NCBI GenBank assembly: GCA_037444625.1
Contig: JBBIMA010000011.1
Coordinates: 17,829-81,828 of the forward strand
Length of the DNA: 64,000 nucleotides
DNA from: DTHT01 sp037444625
GTDB taxonomy: Bacteria > Acidobacteriota > Terriglobia > Bryobacterales > Bryobacteraceae
Reading direction: 5' to 3'
In this document: positions 7,072-14,863 of the stretch, in pieces
How the letters are laid out: every line of letters starts with the position of its first letter
Numbering within the stretch: position 1 is the stretch's first letter
Notes under the pieces: generated by a model
The model's input: the letters and a program-made list of their open reading frames with translations, nothing else
The model's database searches: none
What the model was told of the DNA's origin: nothing
Position numbers and translations under genes: made by a program

Positions 7072-9210
7072 ATGGAGCTGACGCGACGCCGGTTGCCGGC
7101 CGCGGCCGCAGCCGCACTTTTGAAGCCGCCCTCCGAGCCTTGGTTCGACCGCCCGATGCGCTGGGCGCAGTTGACCCTGGCCGAGAACGATCCCGGCCGG
7201 TTCGACCCGCAGTTCTGGCTGGACTATTTCCGCCGCGTGCATGCCGACGCCGCCTGTCTGAGCGCCGGCGGCTGCGTGGCCTACTATCCCACCCGGATCC
7301 CGCTGCATCACCGCAGCGCCTGGCTGAAGGACGGCGATCCCTTCGGCGAGCTGGCGGCCGGCTGCCGCCAGTTGGGCATGGTCGTGATCGCGCGGGTGGA
7401 TCCTCACTCCTGCCGCGAGGAGGCCTACCGGGCTCATCCCGATTGGGTGGCGGTGGACGCCGAGGGCCGCCCCCGCCGCCACTGGTCCGCCCCCGAGCGC
7501 TGGGTCACCTGCGCCCTGGGACCCTACAACTTCCAGTTCATGACCGAAGTCATCCGCGAGATCATGACCCTGTACCGCGTGGACGGCATCTTCGCCAACC
7601 GCTGGGCGGGCTCCGGCATGTGCTACTGCGAGCACTGCCGGCGCAACTTCCGCGCCTTTTGCGGCCTGGATCTGCCCCGCACGACCGACCCGCAGGATCC
7701 CGCCCGCCGCCGCTACCTGCTCTGGCGCGAGCAGCGCCTGTTCGAGCTGTGGCGGCTGTGGGACGGCGAGATCCGCCGCATCAATCCCCAGGCCTGCTAC
7801 ATCGCCAACGCGGGCGGCGGGGCCTTGAGCGACCTGGACATGAAAACCATCGGCGAGCTGGCGCCCACCCTGATGGCCGACCGCCAGGCCCGCCGCGGAC
7901 TGATGCCCCCCTGGGCCAACGGCAAGAACGGTAAGGAATACCGGGCGGCGCTGGGGCGCAAGGCCGTCGTGGGCATCTTCAGCGTGGGTCTGGAGGAGCC
8001 TTACCGCTGGAAGGATTCCGTGCAGACCGAGGCCGAGATCCGCATCTGGGTGGCCGACGGCATCGCCCACGGGCTGCGCCCTTGGTTCACCAAGTTCTGC
8101 GGCGTGCTGCACGATCGCCGCTGGCTCAAGGTGGTCGAAAGCATCTACGACTGGCACTGGCGCTCGGAACGCTATCTGCGCAACGAAGAGCCCCTGGCGC
8201 GCGTGGCTCTGGTCTACTCGCAGCAGACCGCCGCCTTCTACGGCGGGCCGCGGGCACAGGAGAAGGTCGAGCAACACACCCTGGGCATGTATCACGCCCT
8301 GGTCGAGGCGCGCATTCCCTTTGAGATGGTGCACGACCGGCTGCTCGAGCCGGAGCGCGTGGATCGCTTCCGCCTGCTGATCCTGCCCAACCTGGCGGCC
8401 CTCTCCGAGACCCAGTGCGAGCAGTTGCGCGGCTACGTGCGGCGGGGCGGCAGCCTGCTGGCGACCTACGAGACGTCGCTTTACGACGAATGGGGCGTGC
8501 GGCGCAAGGATTTCGGGCTGGCCGACCTGTTCGGGGTTTCCTGCGAGCGTCCCGCCGAGGGCCCCATGCGCAACGCCTATCTGCGCCTGGAGCACGACAC
8601 GCACCATCCCCTGCTGAAAGGCTTGGAGGAGGCGCCGCGCATCATCCACGGCGTCTGGCGGCTGCCGGTGCGCCCGCGCGCGGCGTTCGATCGCCCGCCG
8701 GTGACCCTCATTCCCCCCTATCCCGACCTGCCTATGGAAGAGGTCTATCCGCGGGTCGAGAAGACCGACATCGCCGAAGTCTACCTGCGGCAGCTCGGCC
8801 GCGCCCGCCTGGTCTATTTCCCTTGGGACATTGACCGGGTCTTCTGGGAGGTGATGTGCGCCGACCACGGCCGGCTGCTGGCCAACGCCGTGGACTGGGC
8901 GGTGAACGAGGAGCGCCCCGTCCAGGTGCTCGGTCCGGGCCTGCTGGACATCGCGCTCTGGCGGCAGAAGCAGTCCTTGACGCTCCACCTGGTGAATCTG
9001 ACCAACCCCATGACGATGAAAGGGCCTTACCGGGAGGTGATTCCGGTGGGCCCGCAGCGCGTGCGCCTGCGGCTGCCCGAGGGGCGCCCGGCGCGCGCCG
9101 TGCGGCTGCTGGTGAGCGGGTTGCAGCCGCGCTTTGAACAAACCGGCGGCCGGCTCAGCCTGACGGTGCCTTCCATCCAGGTGCACGAAGTGGTGGCGGT
9201 GGACCTCTGA
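7072..9210 (+). CDS. Glycosidase-like protein with beta-galactosidase-trimerization-type domain
   Basis: The 712-residue protein starts at an ATG after a good GAGGAGG. An N-terminal TRRRLPAAAAA segment resembles a short Tat-type leader. Residues about 20-360 look like a TIM-barrel of the hypothetical glycosyl-hydrolase/alpha-amylase-like class (YFRRVHADAACLS; YRVDGIFANRW; CYCEHCRRNFRAF). Residues about 380-620 resemble the beta-galactosidase trimerization/glutamine-amidotransferase-like domain (LILPNLAALSE, GGSLLATYETS), and a beta-rich C-terminus follows. Catalytic acids cannot be assigned safely. Together with the divergent Gfo/Idh gene it suggests processing of an unusual glycoside, which is inference. 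Confidence 0.72.
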   Translation: MELTRRRLPAAAAAALLKPPSEPWFDRPMRWAQLTLAENDPGRFDPQFWLDYFRRVHADAACLSAGGCVAYYPTRIPLHHRSAWLKDGDPFGELAAGCRQLGMVVIARVDPHSCREEAYRAHPDWVAVDAEGRPRRHWSAPERWVTCALGPYNFQFMTEVIREIMTLYRVDGIFANRWAGSGMCYCEHCRRNFRAFCGLDLPRTTDPQDPARRRYLLWREQRLFELWRLWDGEIRRINPQACYIANAGGGALSDLDMKTIGELAPTLMADRQARRGLMPPWANGKNGKEYRAALGRKAVVGIFSVGLEEPYRWKDSVQTEAEIRIWVADGIAHGLRPWFTKFCGVLHDRRWLKVVESIYDWHWRSERYLRNEEPLARVALVYSQQTAAFYGGPRAQEKVEQHTLGMYHALVEARIPFEMVHDRLLEPERVDRFRLLILPNLAALSETQCEQLRGYVRRGGSLLATYETSLYDEWGVRRKDFGLADLFGVSCERPAEGPMRNAYLRLEHDTHHPLLKGLEEAPRIIHGVWRLPVRPRAAFDRPPVTLIPPYPDLPMEEVYPRVEKTDIAEVYLRQLGRARLVYFPWDIDRVFWEVMCADHGRLLANAVDWAVNEERPVQVLGPGLLDIALWRQKQSLTLHLVNLTNPMTMKGPYREVIPVGPQRVRLRLPEGRPARAVRLLVSGLQPRFEQTGGRLSLTVPSIQVHEVVAVDL

Positions 9211-9218
9211 GGCGGCCT

Positions 9219-9983
9219 TCAACCGCGGGCGAGGATCAGCTCCGCCGCCCGGGCGCCGGAGAGCATCATTCCCCCGAAGATCGGTCCCATGCGCGGGCCG
9301 CCGAAGGCGGCGCACACCGCCATCCCAGCCACCCACAGGCCGGGAAAGATCTCCGCCACCCGCTCGACTACGAAGGCCTCTCCGGCCGGGGCGTCCATGG
9401 GCCCTTCGCCCGCTCGCGCCGGGGACTCCTCCAGAAGGCTGCGCGCTCTCAGGCGCTCGACGACCACCGCCTCGTGTCCGGAAGCGTCCACCACCACGGG
9501 TGCGCTCAGCACGATCGGATCCACGGGCAGGGCGCCCAGCAGCGTGCTGCGATTCACCGCCACGCCCGTCATCCTGCCCCCGCGCACGCAGACGTCCTCG
9601 AAAGCCGTCAGGTTCAACAGCAGGGCGCCGGCGCGCAGCGCCTGGAGACACAAGGCGCAGGCCAGCTCGGCGGCCTCAATCACCGCCAGATCTCCCGCCC
9701 GGCGGTCGTGGCGCACCCCGGCCTCTTCCAGGATGGGGAGCGCCTCCGGCTGCACGGCGATCTCGTTCATGCCCATGCCGCCGCCCCAGACGCCGCCGCC
9801 GGGCGCCAGGCGTTTCTCGACCACCGTGACGCTGCGGCCGCGCGCGGCCAGCCGCCAGGCGGCGGTCAGGCCGGCGGGACCGGCCCCCACGATGACCGCG
9901 TCGCAGGCGACGGCGCGCAACAGCTTGCGGTGGTAATGATCGGCGATGGCTTGCGTGATCTGTAGCTCGTTGAATTCCGCCAT
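9219..9983 (-). CDS. thi4: Thiamine thiazole synthase, Thi4 family
   Basis: This 254-residue flavoprotein-fold enzyme should make the thiazole precursor of thiamine from NAD and glycine. Visible are the Rossmann GAGPAG (33-38), the Thi4 signature LAPGGGVWGGGMGM (59-72), DASGHEA (166-172) and the C-terminal GPRMGPIFGGMMLSGARAAE. The length matches the family (about 255-265). The residue before VDP, which is the sulfur-donor Cys in yeast Thi4 and His in archaeal sulfide-using Thi4, appears to be Pro153 (ALPVDP). It is the last gene of a leftward icd-mdh-aminotransferase-thi4 run, 79 bases after the aminotransferase. No TPP riboswitch is recognisable in that short gap. Confidence 0.88.
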   Translation of the reverse strand: MAEFNELQITQAIADHYHRKLLRAVACDAVIVGAGPAGLTAAWRLAARGRSVTVVEKRLAPGGGVWGGGMGMNEIAVQPEALPILEEAGVRHDRRAGDLAVIEAAELACALCLQALRAGALLLNLTAFEDVCVRGGRMTGVAVNRSTLLGALPVDPIVLSAPVVVDASGHEAVVVERLRARSLLEESPARAGEGPMDAPAGEAFVVERVAEIFPGLWVAGMAVCAAFGGPRMGPIFGGMMLSGARAAELILARG

Positions 9984-10062
9984 TTGCGTTTGGGGTCCGA
10001 CCGGGAGGACGAAATCGCCCCTCAGTATAGCATCCCGCCCCGCCCCGACAGCACCGCGCCCC

Positions 10063-11232
10063 TCAGCCCGCCGCTGTTTCCAGGATCCGCTCCAGGCCGG
10101 CTTCCAGCACGGCCGGCGGCGTCAGGAGGCTGACCACCAGGTAGGCTTCCGAAGCAAAGTCGTAGAAGTAGCCCGGCTGGACCAGCACGCCGTGGCGCTC
10201 GAGCAACTCCAAGCACCATTGTTCTTCGCTGCGGGTGCGCGGGACGCGCAGCACGGCGTACCAGCCCGCCTCGGCATGCAACACTTCCACCGGCGAAGGC
10301 GGCGCCAGCAGCACCGCCAGCCGCGCGTAGTTCCCCCGGACGCGCTCTTGGATTTGCCGCCGCACCGTCCGCCCGGCCGCCAGCAGCTCGGGCAAGGCAA
10401 GCTGCACAGGAGTTCCGACCGAGAGATACGTGTCCGCGATCAGCTCCAGCCGCCGCAAGGCGCCGTCGCGCAGCTCGGGCGGGCCGCCCGCCGCGATCCA
10501 GGCCAACTTCATCTGGGGCAGGCCGACCACTTTCGACAGACCGCTGAGGCAGAAGGCCAGGGCCTCGCCGGCGCAGCCGAGCGCGCTCTGGACGGCGTGC
10601 TCGGCACCCAGCGGGTAATCCGCGAACACCTCGTCGCAAACCAGCGCCGCGCCGCGTTCGGCACACAGGGCGGCCAGGCGTTCCAGCTCCGCGGGCCCGA
10701 GCCGGGAGCCGGTGGGGTTGTTGGGCTGGACGGCGAGCACGGCGCGCGTGCCGGGCGTGAAGGCTTGCCGAAGCGCCTCCCAGTCCAGCCACCACCGCCC
10801 GTCGTAACGCAGGGGATATGGCGCCACGCGGACCGCCTCCAGCCCGGCCAGGAATTCGAACAAGGGATAGGAGGGCCGCGGCGCCAGGACCTGATCGCCC
10901 GGGTCGCAGAGCAGCTTGAACAGCCAGGCGTAGGCTTCGCTGGTGCTGGAGGCGAGCACGATCTGCTCGGCGGAGACCGGCAAGCCGCGCGCGGCGTAGT
11001 AAGCGGCCACCGCCCGGCGGGCTTCGCCTGCGCCGGCCGGCGCCGGATCATAGAGGAGCGCGCCCGGGTGGGCCAGGGCCCGTCGGATCTCCTCCGGGTA
11101 ATCGAACCCGGCCCGCGTGGGATTGGACTGGGTCAGGTCGAGAATCTCGCCGCCCGCGGCCCGCCGCCGCTGGAGCGCGGCAGTCAGCCGGTTGGGCGGC
11201 AGATCCCACGGGAGCCGTCCGGAGAAGCGCAT
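10063..11232 (-). CDS. PLP-dependent aminotransferase, class I/II
   Basis: The 389-residue fold-type I aminotransferase has NNPTG at 171-175, the cofactor-binding Asp200 (VCDEVF) and the Schiff-base lysine at about 234 (LSGLSKVVGLPQMK). The N-terminus DLTQSNPTRAGFDYP is typical of the aspartate/alanine/aromatic aminotransferase superfamily. The amino-acid preference cannot be decided. The ATG at 11232 has no Shine-Dalgarno sequence and lies six bases from a 22-base perfect palindrome in the gap to mdh. Neighbouring mdh and icd suggest a 2-oxoacid/amino-acid link; the downstream thi4 may simply share the transcript. Confidence 0.9.
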   Translation of the reverse strand: MRFSGRLPWDLPPNRLTAALQRRRAAGGEILDLTQSNPTRAGFDYPEEIRRALAHPGALLYDPAPAGAGEARRAVAAYYAARGLPVSAEQIVLASSTSEAYAWLFKLLCDPGDQVLAPRPSYPLFEFLAGLEAVRVAPYPLRYDGRWWLDWEALRQAFTPGTRAVLAVQPNNPTGSRLGPAELERLAALCAERGAALVCDEVFADYPLGAEHAVQSALGCAGEALAFCLSGLSKVVGLPQMKLAWIAAGGPPELRDGALRRLELIADTYLSVGTPVQLALPELLAAGRTVRRQIQERVRGNYARLAVLLAPPSPVEVLHAEAGWYAVLRVPRTRSEEQWCLELLERHGVLVQPGYFYDFASEAYLVVSLLTPPAVLEAGLERILETAAG

Positions 11233-11237
11233 GGGCA

Positions 11238-11259
11238 GGGCGGGCCCGCGGGCCCGCCC
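11238..11259 (-). terminator. 22-base perfect GC palindrome between mdh and aminotransferase
   Basis: The sequence 11238-11259 (GGGCGGGCCCG and its exact inverse) can form an 11-bp GC-only hairpin or cruciform. It lies after the mdh stop and ends six bases before the aminotransferase ATG, in place of a ribosome-binding site. No T-tract follows, so it may attenuate transcription, protect the upstream mRNA end or limit translation rather than terminate fully. Confidence 0.4.
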
Positions 11260-11277
11260 TTCAGGGTAACTCCGCCC

Positions 11278-12228
11278 TCAGGCGGTGGCGGCGGCCTCCA
11301 GTTTGGGCCGCATCACGTCCACCAGCTCCTTGACCGCCGCGGCGCTCTTGTGCAGGGCGGCCCGCTCGTCTTCGGTGAGCTTGAGTTCGTAGATTTGCTC
11401 GATGCCGGCCGCACCCAGCTTGACGGGCACGCCCACGAACAAGCCCTGGATGCCGTACTCGCCCTCCAGGTAGGCCGAGCAGGGCAGCACGCGCTTGCGG
11501 TCGTTCAGGATGGCGTCCACCATCTCGACCGCGGCGGCCGAAGGGGCGTAGTAGGCGCTGCCCGTCTTCAGGTAGCGTACGATCTCGGCGCCGCCGTCGC
11601 GGGTGCGCTTGACGATGCGCTCCAGGGCGGCGGCGTCCAGCAGGTCGGTGAGCGGGATGCCGGCCACGCTGGAGTAGCGCACCAGCGGCACCATGGTGTC
11701 GCCGTGGCCGCCCAACACCAGCGCGGTCACGTCCTTCATGGAGACGTTCAGCTCCTGGGCCACGAAGGTGCGGAAGCGGGTGGTGTCCAGGATGCCGGCC
11801 ATGCCCATGACGCGCTGCTTGGGGAAGCCGCTGACCTTGAGGGCCACGTGGCACATGGCGTCCAGCGGGTTGGTCACCACGATCAGAATGGCGTCGGGAG
11901 AATGCTTGGCCGCCTGTTCGGTGGTGCTCTTGACGATGTCGTAGTTGGCCCACAGCAGATCGTCGCGGCTCATGCCGGGCTTGCGGGGGAAGCCGGCGGT
12001 GATCACGACGATGTCGGAGCCGGCCGTAGCGGCGTAGTCGTTGCCCCCGACGCAGGAGACGTCCACCCCCTGGATGGGGCAGGATTGCAAAATGTCCAGC
12101 GCCTTGCCGGTGGGCACGCCCTCCAGGATGTCCACCACCACGATGTCGGCCAGTCCCTTGTCGGCCAGACGGACCGCGCAACTGGCGCCCACGTTGCCCG
12201 AACCAATCACAGTGACTTTCTTGCGCAT
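11278..12228 (-). CDS. mdh: Malate dehydrogenase (LDH-like type)
   Basis: The 316-residue protein catalyses NAD-dependent interconversion of malate and oxaloacetate in the TCA cycle. It shows GSGNVG (9-14), the NAD-binding Asp33, substrate-binding arginines R82 and R88 (PRKPGMSR), TNPLD (119-123), D148/R152 and the catalytic His175 (GGHGDTMV). R82 in the active-site loop favours malate over lactate dehydrogenase. Length and motifs fit the LDH-like MDH group. It follows icd by 28 bases and is surely co-transcribed with it. A ribosome site (GGGAGGTC) lies just before the ATG. Confidence 0.95.
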   Translation of the reverse strand: MRKKVTVIGSGNVGASCAVRLADKGLADIVVVDILEGVPTGKALDILQSCPIQGVDVSCVGGNDYAATAGSDIVVITAGFPRKPGMSRDDLLWANYDIVKSTTEQAAKHSPDAILIVVTNPLDAMCHVALKVSGFPKQRVMGMAGILDTTRFRTFVAQELNVSMKDVTALVLGGHGDTMVPLVRYSSVAGIPLTDLLDAAALERIVKRTRDGGAEIVRYLKTGSAYYAPSAAAVEMVDAILNDRKRVLPCSAYLEGEYGIQGLFVGVPVKLGAAGIEQIYELKLTEDERAALHKSAAAVKELVDVMRPKLEAAATA

Positions 12229-12256
12229 AAGACCTCCCTGGGAATGCTCGCAAAAC

Positions 12257-13510
12257 TCAGGCCGCGGCGGCCGCCCGGCCCATATTCTCGACGATGGCGT
12301 CGGCGAACTCGCTGGTCTTCAGTTTGACGGCGCCCTCCATGAGCCGGTGCAAATCATAGGTGACCCGCTTCTGGCGGATGGTCTCGGTGATGCCCTCTTC
12401 GATCAGGGCGCTGACCTCCTTCCAGCCCAGGTAAGAGAACATCATCGAGCCGCTGAGAATCAGGCTGGAGGGATTGACCACGTCCTGACCGGCGTACTTG
12501 GGGGCGGTGCCGTGAGTGGCTTCGAAAACGCCGTGCTCGTCGCCGATGTTGCCGCCGGGGGCCATGCCCAGCCCGCCCACCTGGGCGGCGCAGGCGTCCG
12601 AGAGGTAATCGCCGTTGAGGTTGGGCGTGGCGATCACGTCGTACTCGTCCGGGCGGAGCAGCACCTGCTGGAACATGGAGTCGGCGATGCGGTCCTTGAG
12701 GATGATCTTGCCCGCGGGCGGCGCGGCGCCCGCCTCGGCCTCGCTGACCACCGTATCGGCGAACTCTTCGCGGGCCAGCTCGTAGCCCCAGTCGCGGAAA
12801 GCCCCCTCGGTGAATTTCATGATGTTGCCCTTGTGCACCAGGGTGACGCTGCGGCGGTTGTTTTCCAGGGCGTAGCGGATGGCGCGCCGGATCAGACGCT
12901 TGGAGCCGGTGACCGATATGGGCTTGATGCCGATGCCGGAGTCGGGGCGGATCTTGCAGCCCATTTCCCGGTTCAGCCACTCGATGACCTTGGCCGCCTC
13001 CGGGCTGCCCTGGCGCCACTCGATGCCGGCGTAGACGTCCTCGGTGTTTTCGCGGAAGATCACCACGTTGAGCAGATCGGGCCGCTTCATGGGGGAAGGA
13101 ACGCCGGGGTAGTAGCGCACCGGGCGCCAGCAGACGTAAAGATTGAGCAACTGGCGCAGGGCCACGTTGAGGCTGCGGTGGCCGCCCCCGACCGGGGTGG
13201 TCAGCGGGCCCTTGATGGCGATGCGGAAGCGCTGGATGGCCGCCAGGGTGTCCTCCGGCAGCCAGGTGTTGAAGCGGTGGAAAGCTTTCTCGCCCGCGAA
13301 GACCTCGTACCAAACGACCTGGCGGCGGCCGCCGTAGGCGCGCTCGACGGCGGCGTCAAAGACGCGCCGGGCCGCGCGCCAGATATCCGGCCCGGTGCCG
13401 TCGCCTTCGATAAAAGGGATGATAGGGCGATCCGGGACGAGGAACTTGCCGTCTCGGAATTCGATCGGTTGCCCGTCGGCAGGGACGGGAACGTTGTTGT
13501 AGGAATCCAT
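12257..13510 (-). CDS. icd: Isocitrate dehydrogenase, NADP-dependent type
   Basis: This 417-residue decarboxylating dehydrogenase converts isocitrate to 2-oxoglutarate. Family motifs seen are FIEGDGTGPDIW near the start, the substrate loop GGGHRSLNVALRQ, NVVIFRENTEDVYAG, LVHKGNIMKFTEGAF and the C-terminal GDEHGVFEATHGTAPKYAG. I chose the ATG at 13510 (MDSYNNV) because GGGAG sits about seven bases upstream and the resulting length equals the usual 416 or so. The frame stays open upstream to 13627 but that stretch has no family similarity. A promoter (TTGCCG-17-TATAGT) lies at 13599-13627. It heads the leftward operon with mdh. Confidence 0.95.
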   Translation of the reverse strand: MDSYNNVPVPADGQPIEFRDGKFLVPDRPIIPFIEGDGTGPDIWRAARRVFDAAVERAYGGRRQVVWYEVFAGEKAFHRFNTWLPEDTLAAIQRFRIAIKGPLTTPVGGGHRSLNVALRQLLNLYVCWRPVRYYPGVPSPMKRPDLLNVVIFRENTEDVYAGIEWRQGSPEAAKVIEWLNREMGCKIRPDSGIGIKPISVTGSKRLIRRAIRYALENNRRSVTLVHKGNIMKFTEGAFRDWGYELAREEFADTVVSEAEAGAAPPAGKIILKDRIADSMFQQVLLRPDEYDVIATPNLNGDYLSDACAAQVGGLGMAPGGNIGDEHGVFEATHGTAPKYAGQDVVNPSSLILSGSMMFSYLGWKEVSALIEEGITETIRQKRVTYDLHRLMEGAVKLKTSEFADAIVENMGRAAAAA

Positions 13511-13598
13511 AGCCACTCCCATGTGCGTGCGCCGCCGCGCGGTCGCACCCTCCGCGGCGGCCTCTGGAATCGGAGCGTGGCATCCGATTCGGCTTTCA

Positions 13599-13627
13599 AC
13601 TATATCAAGTCGCCCGCCCGGCGGCAA
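13599..13627 (-). promoter_or_regulatory. sigma70-type promoter for the icd operon
   Basis: Reading leftward, TTGCCG (13627-13622), a 17-base spacer and TATAGT (13604-13599) predict transcription from about 13592 and an 82-base leader before the icd ATG at 13510. Confidence 0.55.
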
Positions 13628-13635
13628 CCGGCCGC

Positions 13636-13664
13636 TTGCCTGCCGGGCCCGGCGGCGTTATCAT
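13636..13664 (+). promoter_or_regulatory. sigma70-type promoter for the 13709 membrane protein
   Basis: TTGCCT (13636-13641), a 17-base spacer and TATCAT (13659-13664) predict a start near 13671 and a leader of about 38 bases. The -35 boxes of this and the divergent icd promoter are only eight bases apart, so the two may influence each other. Confidence 0.5.
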
Positions 13665-13708
13665 CAGAGCGGTTCTTCCGCCCTGCGGGGAGGTTCCAGG
13701 AGGATCCC

Positions 13709-14134
13709 ATGAATGTCAAGCGGTTTCTGATGGCTGCGCTGGCGGTGTTCGTGGTCGGGGTGGTGTTCGACTACCTGGTTCACGGTGTGGCGTTGATGCC
13801 CGCTTACCGGGCCCTGAAAGACGTCTGGCGGCCGGACATGGAAGCCGTGACGTGGATCATGTACCCGGTGGCCTTGGTCTGCTCTGTGTTGTTCGTCTAC
13901 ATCTTCATCAAGGGCTATGAAGGCAAGGGCGTGATCGAGGGGCTGCGCTTCGGCTTGTTCCTGGGGACCTACGTCTCGCTGGGGATGGCCTTCGGCTCCT
14001 ACGTCATGGTGAAGATCCCGCTGTTTCTGGCCATCCAGTGGCTGATCGCGGGGGTGCTGGGTTTGATGATCCAGGGGGCGGTGGCGGCGGCGATCTACAA
14101 GCCGGCGGGCGCGTACGTCCGGCGGGTGGCGTAG
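13709..14134 (+). CDS. Small four-helix membrane protein, function unknown
   Basis: The 141-residue protein starts at an ATG with AGGAGG closely upstream. Four hydrophobic segments are visible: about 5-25 (FLMAALAVFVVGVVFDYLVHG), 48-68 (VTWIMYPVALVCSVLFVYIF), 82-105 (GLFLGTYVSLGMAFGSYVMV) and 108-130 (PLFLAIQWLIAGVLGLMIQG). Conserved-looking polar residues are few (Asp and His in the first helix). I recognise no named family with certainty. It is divergent from icd and followed by a hairpin, so it is probably monocistronic. Confidence 0.75.
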   Translation: MNVKRFLMAALAVFVVGVVFDYLVHGVALMPAYRALKDVWRPDMEAVTWIMYPVALVCSVLFVYIFIKGYEGKGVIEGLRFGLFLGTYVSLGMAFGSYVMVKIPLFLAIQWLIAGVLGLMIQGAVAAAIYKPAGAYVRRVA

Positions 14135-14137
14135 GGT

Positions 14138-14158
14138 CCGGCGGAGGCATTCCGCCGG
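14138..14158 (+). terminator. Hairpin after the small membrane protein gene
   Basis: CCGGCGGA (14138-14145) and TCCGCCGG (14151-14158) form a perfect 8-bp stem with a five-base loop, starting four bases after the stop codon. There is no T-tract, so intrinsic termination would be weak. Confidence 0.35.
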
Positions 14159-14170
14159 CCGGCGCACGGG

Positions 14171-14863
14171 TTGCACGCCGCGGGCGGCCTGTGCGTCACT
14201 AACAACGTGGGTAGGTTGTGCCTGCTGGCGGCGCTAGCGGCCTGTCGGCTGGCGGCGGGCGAGTACGCCGTGCTGGCCGGAGGCGGGCTGCTTTACGCCG
14301 ATCGTCACGAGGCCGCGGGTGACCGCTGGCGCCTTTACCGGGGCGAGGGTTTCATCGAGCTGCCCCAGGCGCTGGTGGCGGGCTTCGAGCCGGCCCCGCC
14401 GCCGGCCGCAGCGCCCGCCCCGCCGCCGCAGCCCTCCGGACCGCCCGATCCGCGCTCGCTGATCGCTCGAACGGCCGCCCGCTACGGAGGCGAAGACTTC
14501 GCCCGCCTGCTCGACAGCGTGGCGCGGGTCGAGTCCGGTTACCGGCCGCAGGCGGTCTCGCCCAAAGGGGCGCGCGGCCTGATGCAGTTGATGCCGGAGA
14601 CGGCCCGGCGGCTGGAGGCCGACCCGGACGATCCGGCGGAGAACGTCGAGGCGGGGGCCCGCCTCCTGCGCGATCTGCTCCTGAAGTACCTGCACGATCC
14701 TTACCAGGTGCGGCTGGCGCTGGCGGCCTACAACGCGGGTCCCGGGGCGGTGGAGCGCCACGGCGGAGTGCCGCCCTACCGCGAAACCCTCGGCTACATC
14801 GAGCGGGTGCTCGAACACTACCGCGGCGGAAAGCTTACCAGAGCCGCTTCAGGCGATCGCTGA
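14171..14863 (+). CDS. Lytic transglycosylase (SLT family), secreted
   Basis: This predicted periplasmic murein lyase has a signal-like N-terminus (LCLLAALAACRLAAG), a beta-type linker, a Pro/Ala-rich spacer (about 74-95) and a C-terminal SLT domain (about 97-215). The catalytic Glu121 lies in VARVESGYRP, followed by SPKGARGLMQLMPETA and ALAAYNAGPGAVERHGGVPPYRET, all hallmarks of family 1 SLT enzymes. The first codon of the frame is TTG (14171); a GTG at 14207 just before the hydrophobic core is an equally good start. The 3' end overlaps the convergent deacetylase gene by 29 bases. Confidence 0.9.
   Translation: MHAAGGLCVTNNVGRLCLLAALAACRLAAGEYAVLAGGGLLYADRHEAAGDRWRLYRGEGFIELPQALVAGFEPAPPPAAAPAPPPQPSGPPDPRSLIARTAARYGGEDFARLLDSVARVESGYRPQAVSPKGARGLMQLMPETARRLEADPDDPAENVEAGARLLRDLLLKYLHDPYQVRLALAAYNAGPGAVERHGGVPPYRETLGYIERVLEHYRGGKLTRAASGDR

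Noticed and set aside
9984..10062. TPP riboswitch ahead of thi4
   Set aside because: The 79-base gap is too short and lacks the conserved TPP-box elements.
9946..12327. Rightward open frame of 793 codons opposite aminotransferase and mdh
   Set aside because: It has no family motif, is Arg/Gly/His-rich and mirrors two well-supported leftward genes.
13511..13627. Longer icd reading frame starting at 13627
   Set aside because: The extra 39 residues lack similarity, and they begin in the promoter region at 13599-13627; the ATG at 13510 has the ribosome site.
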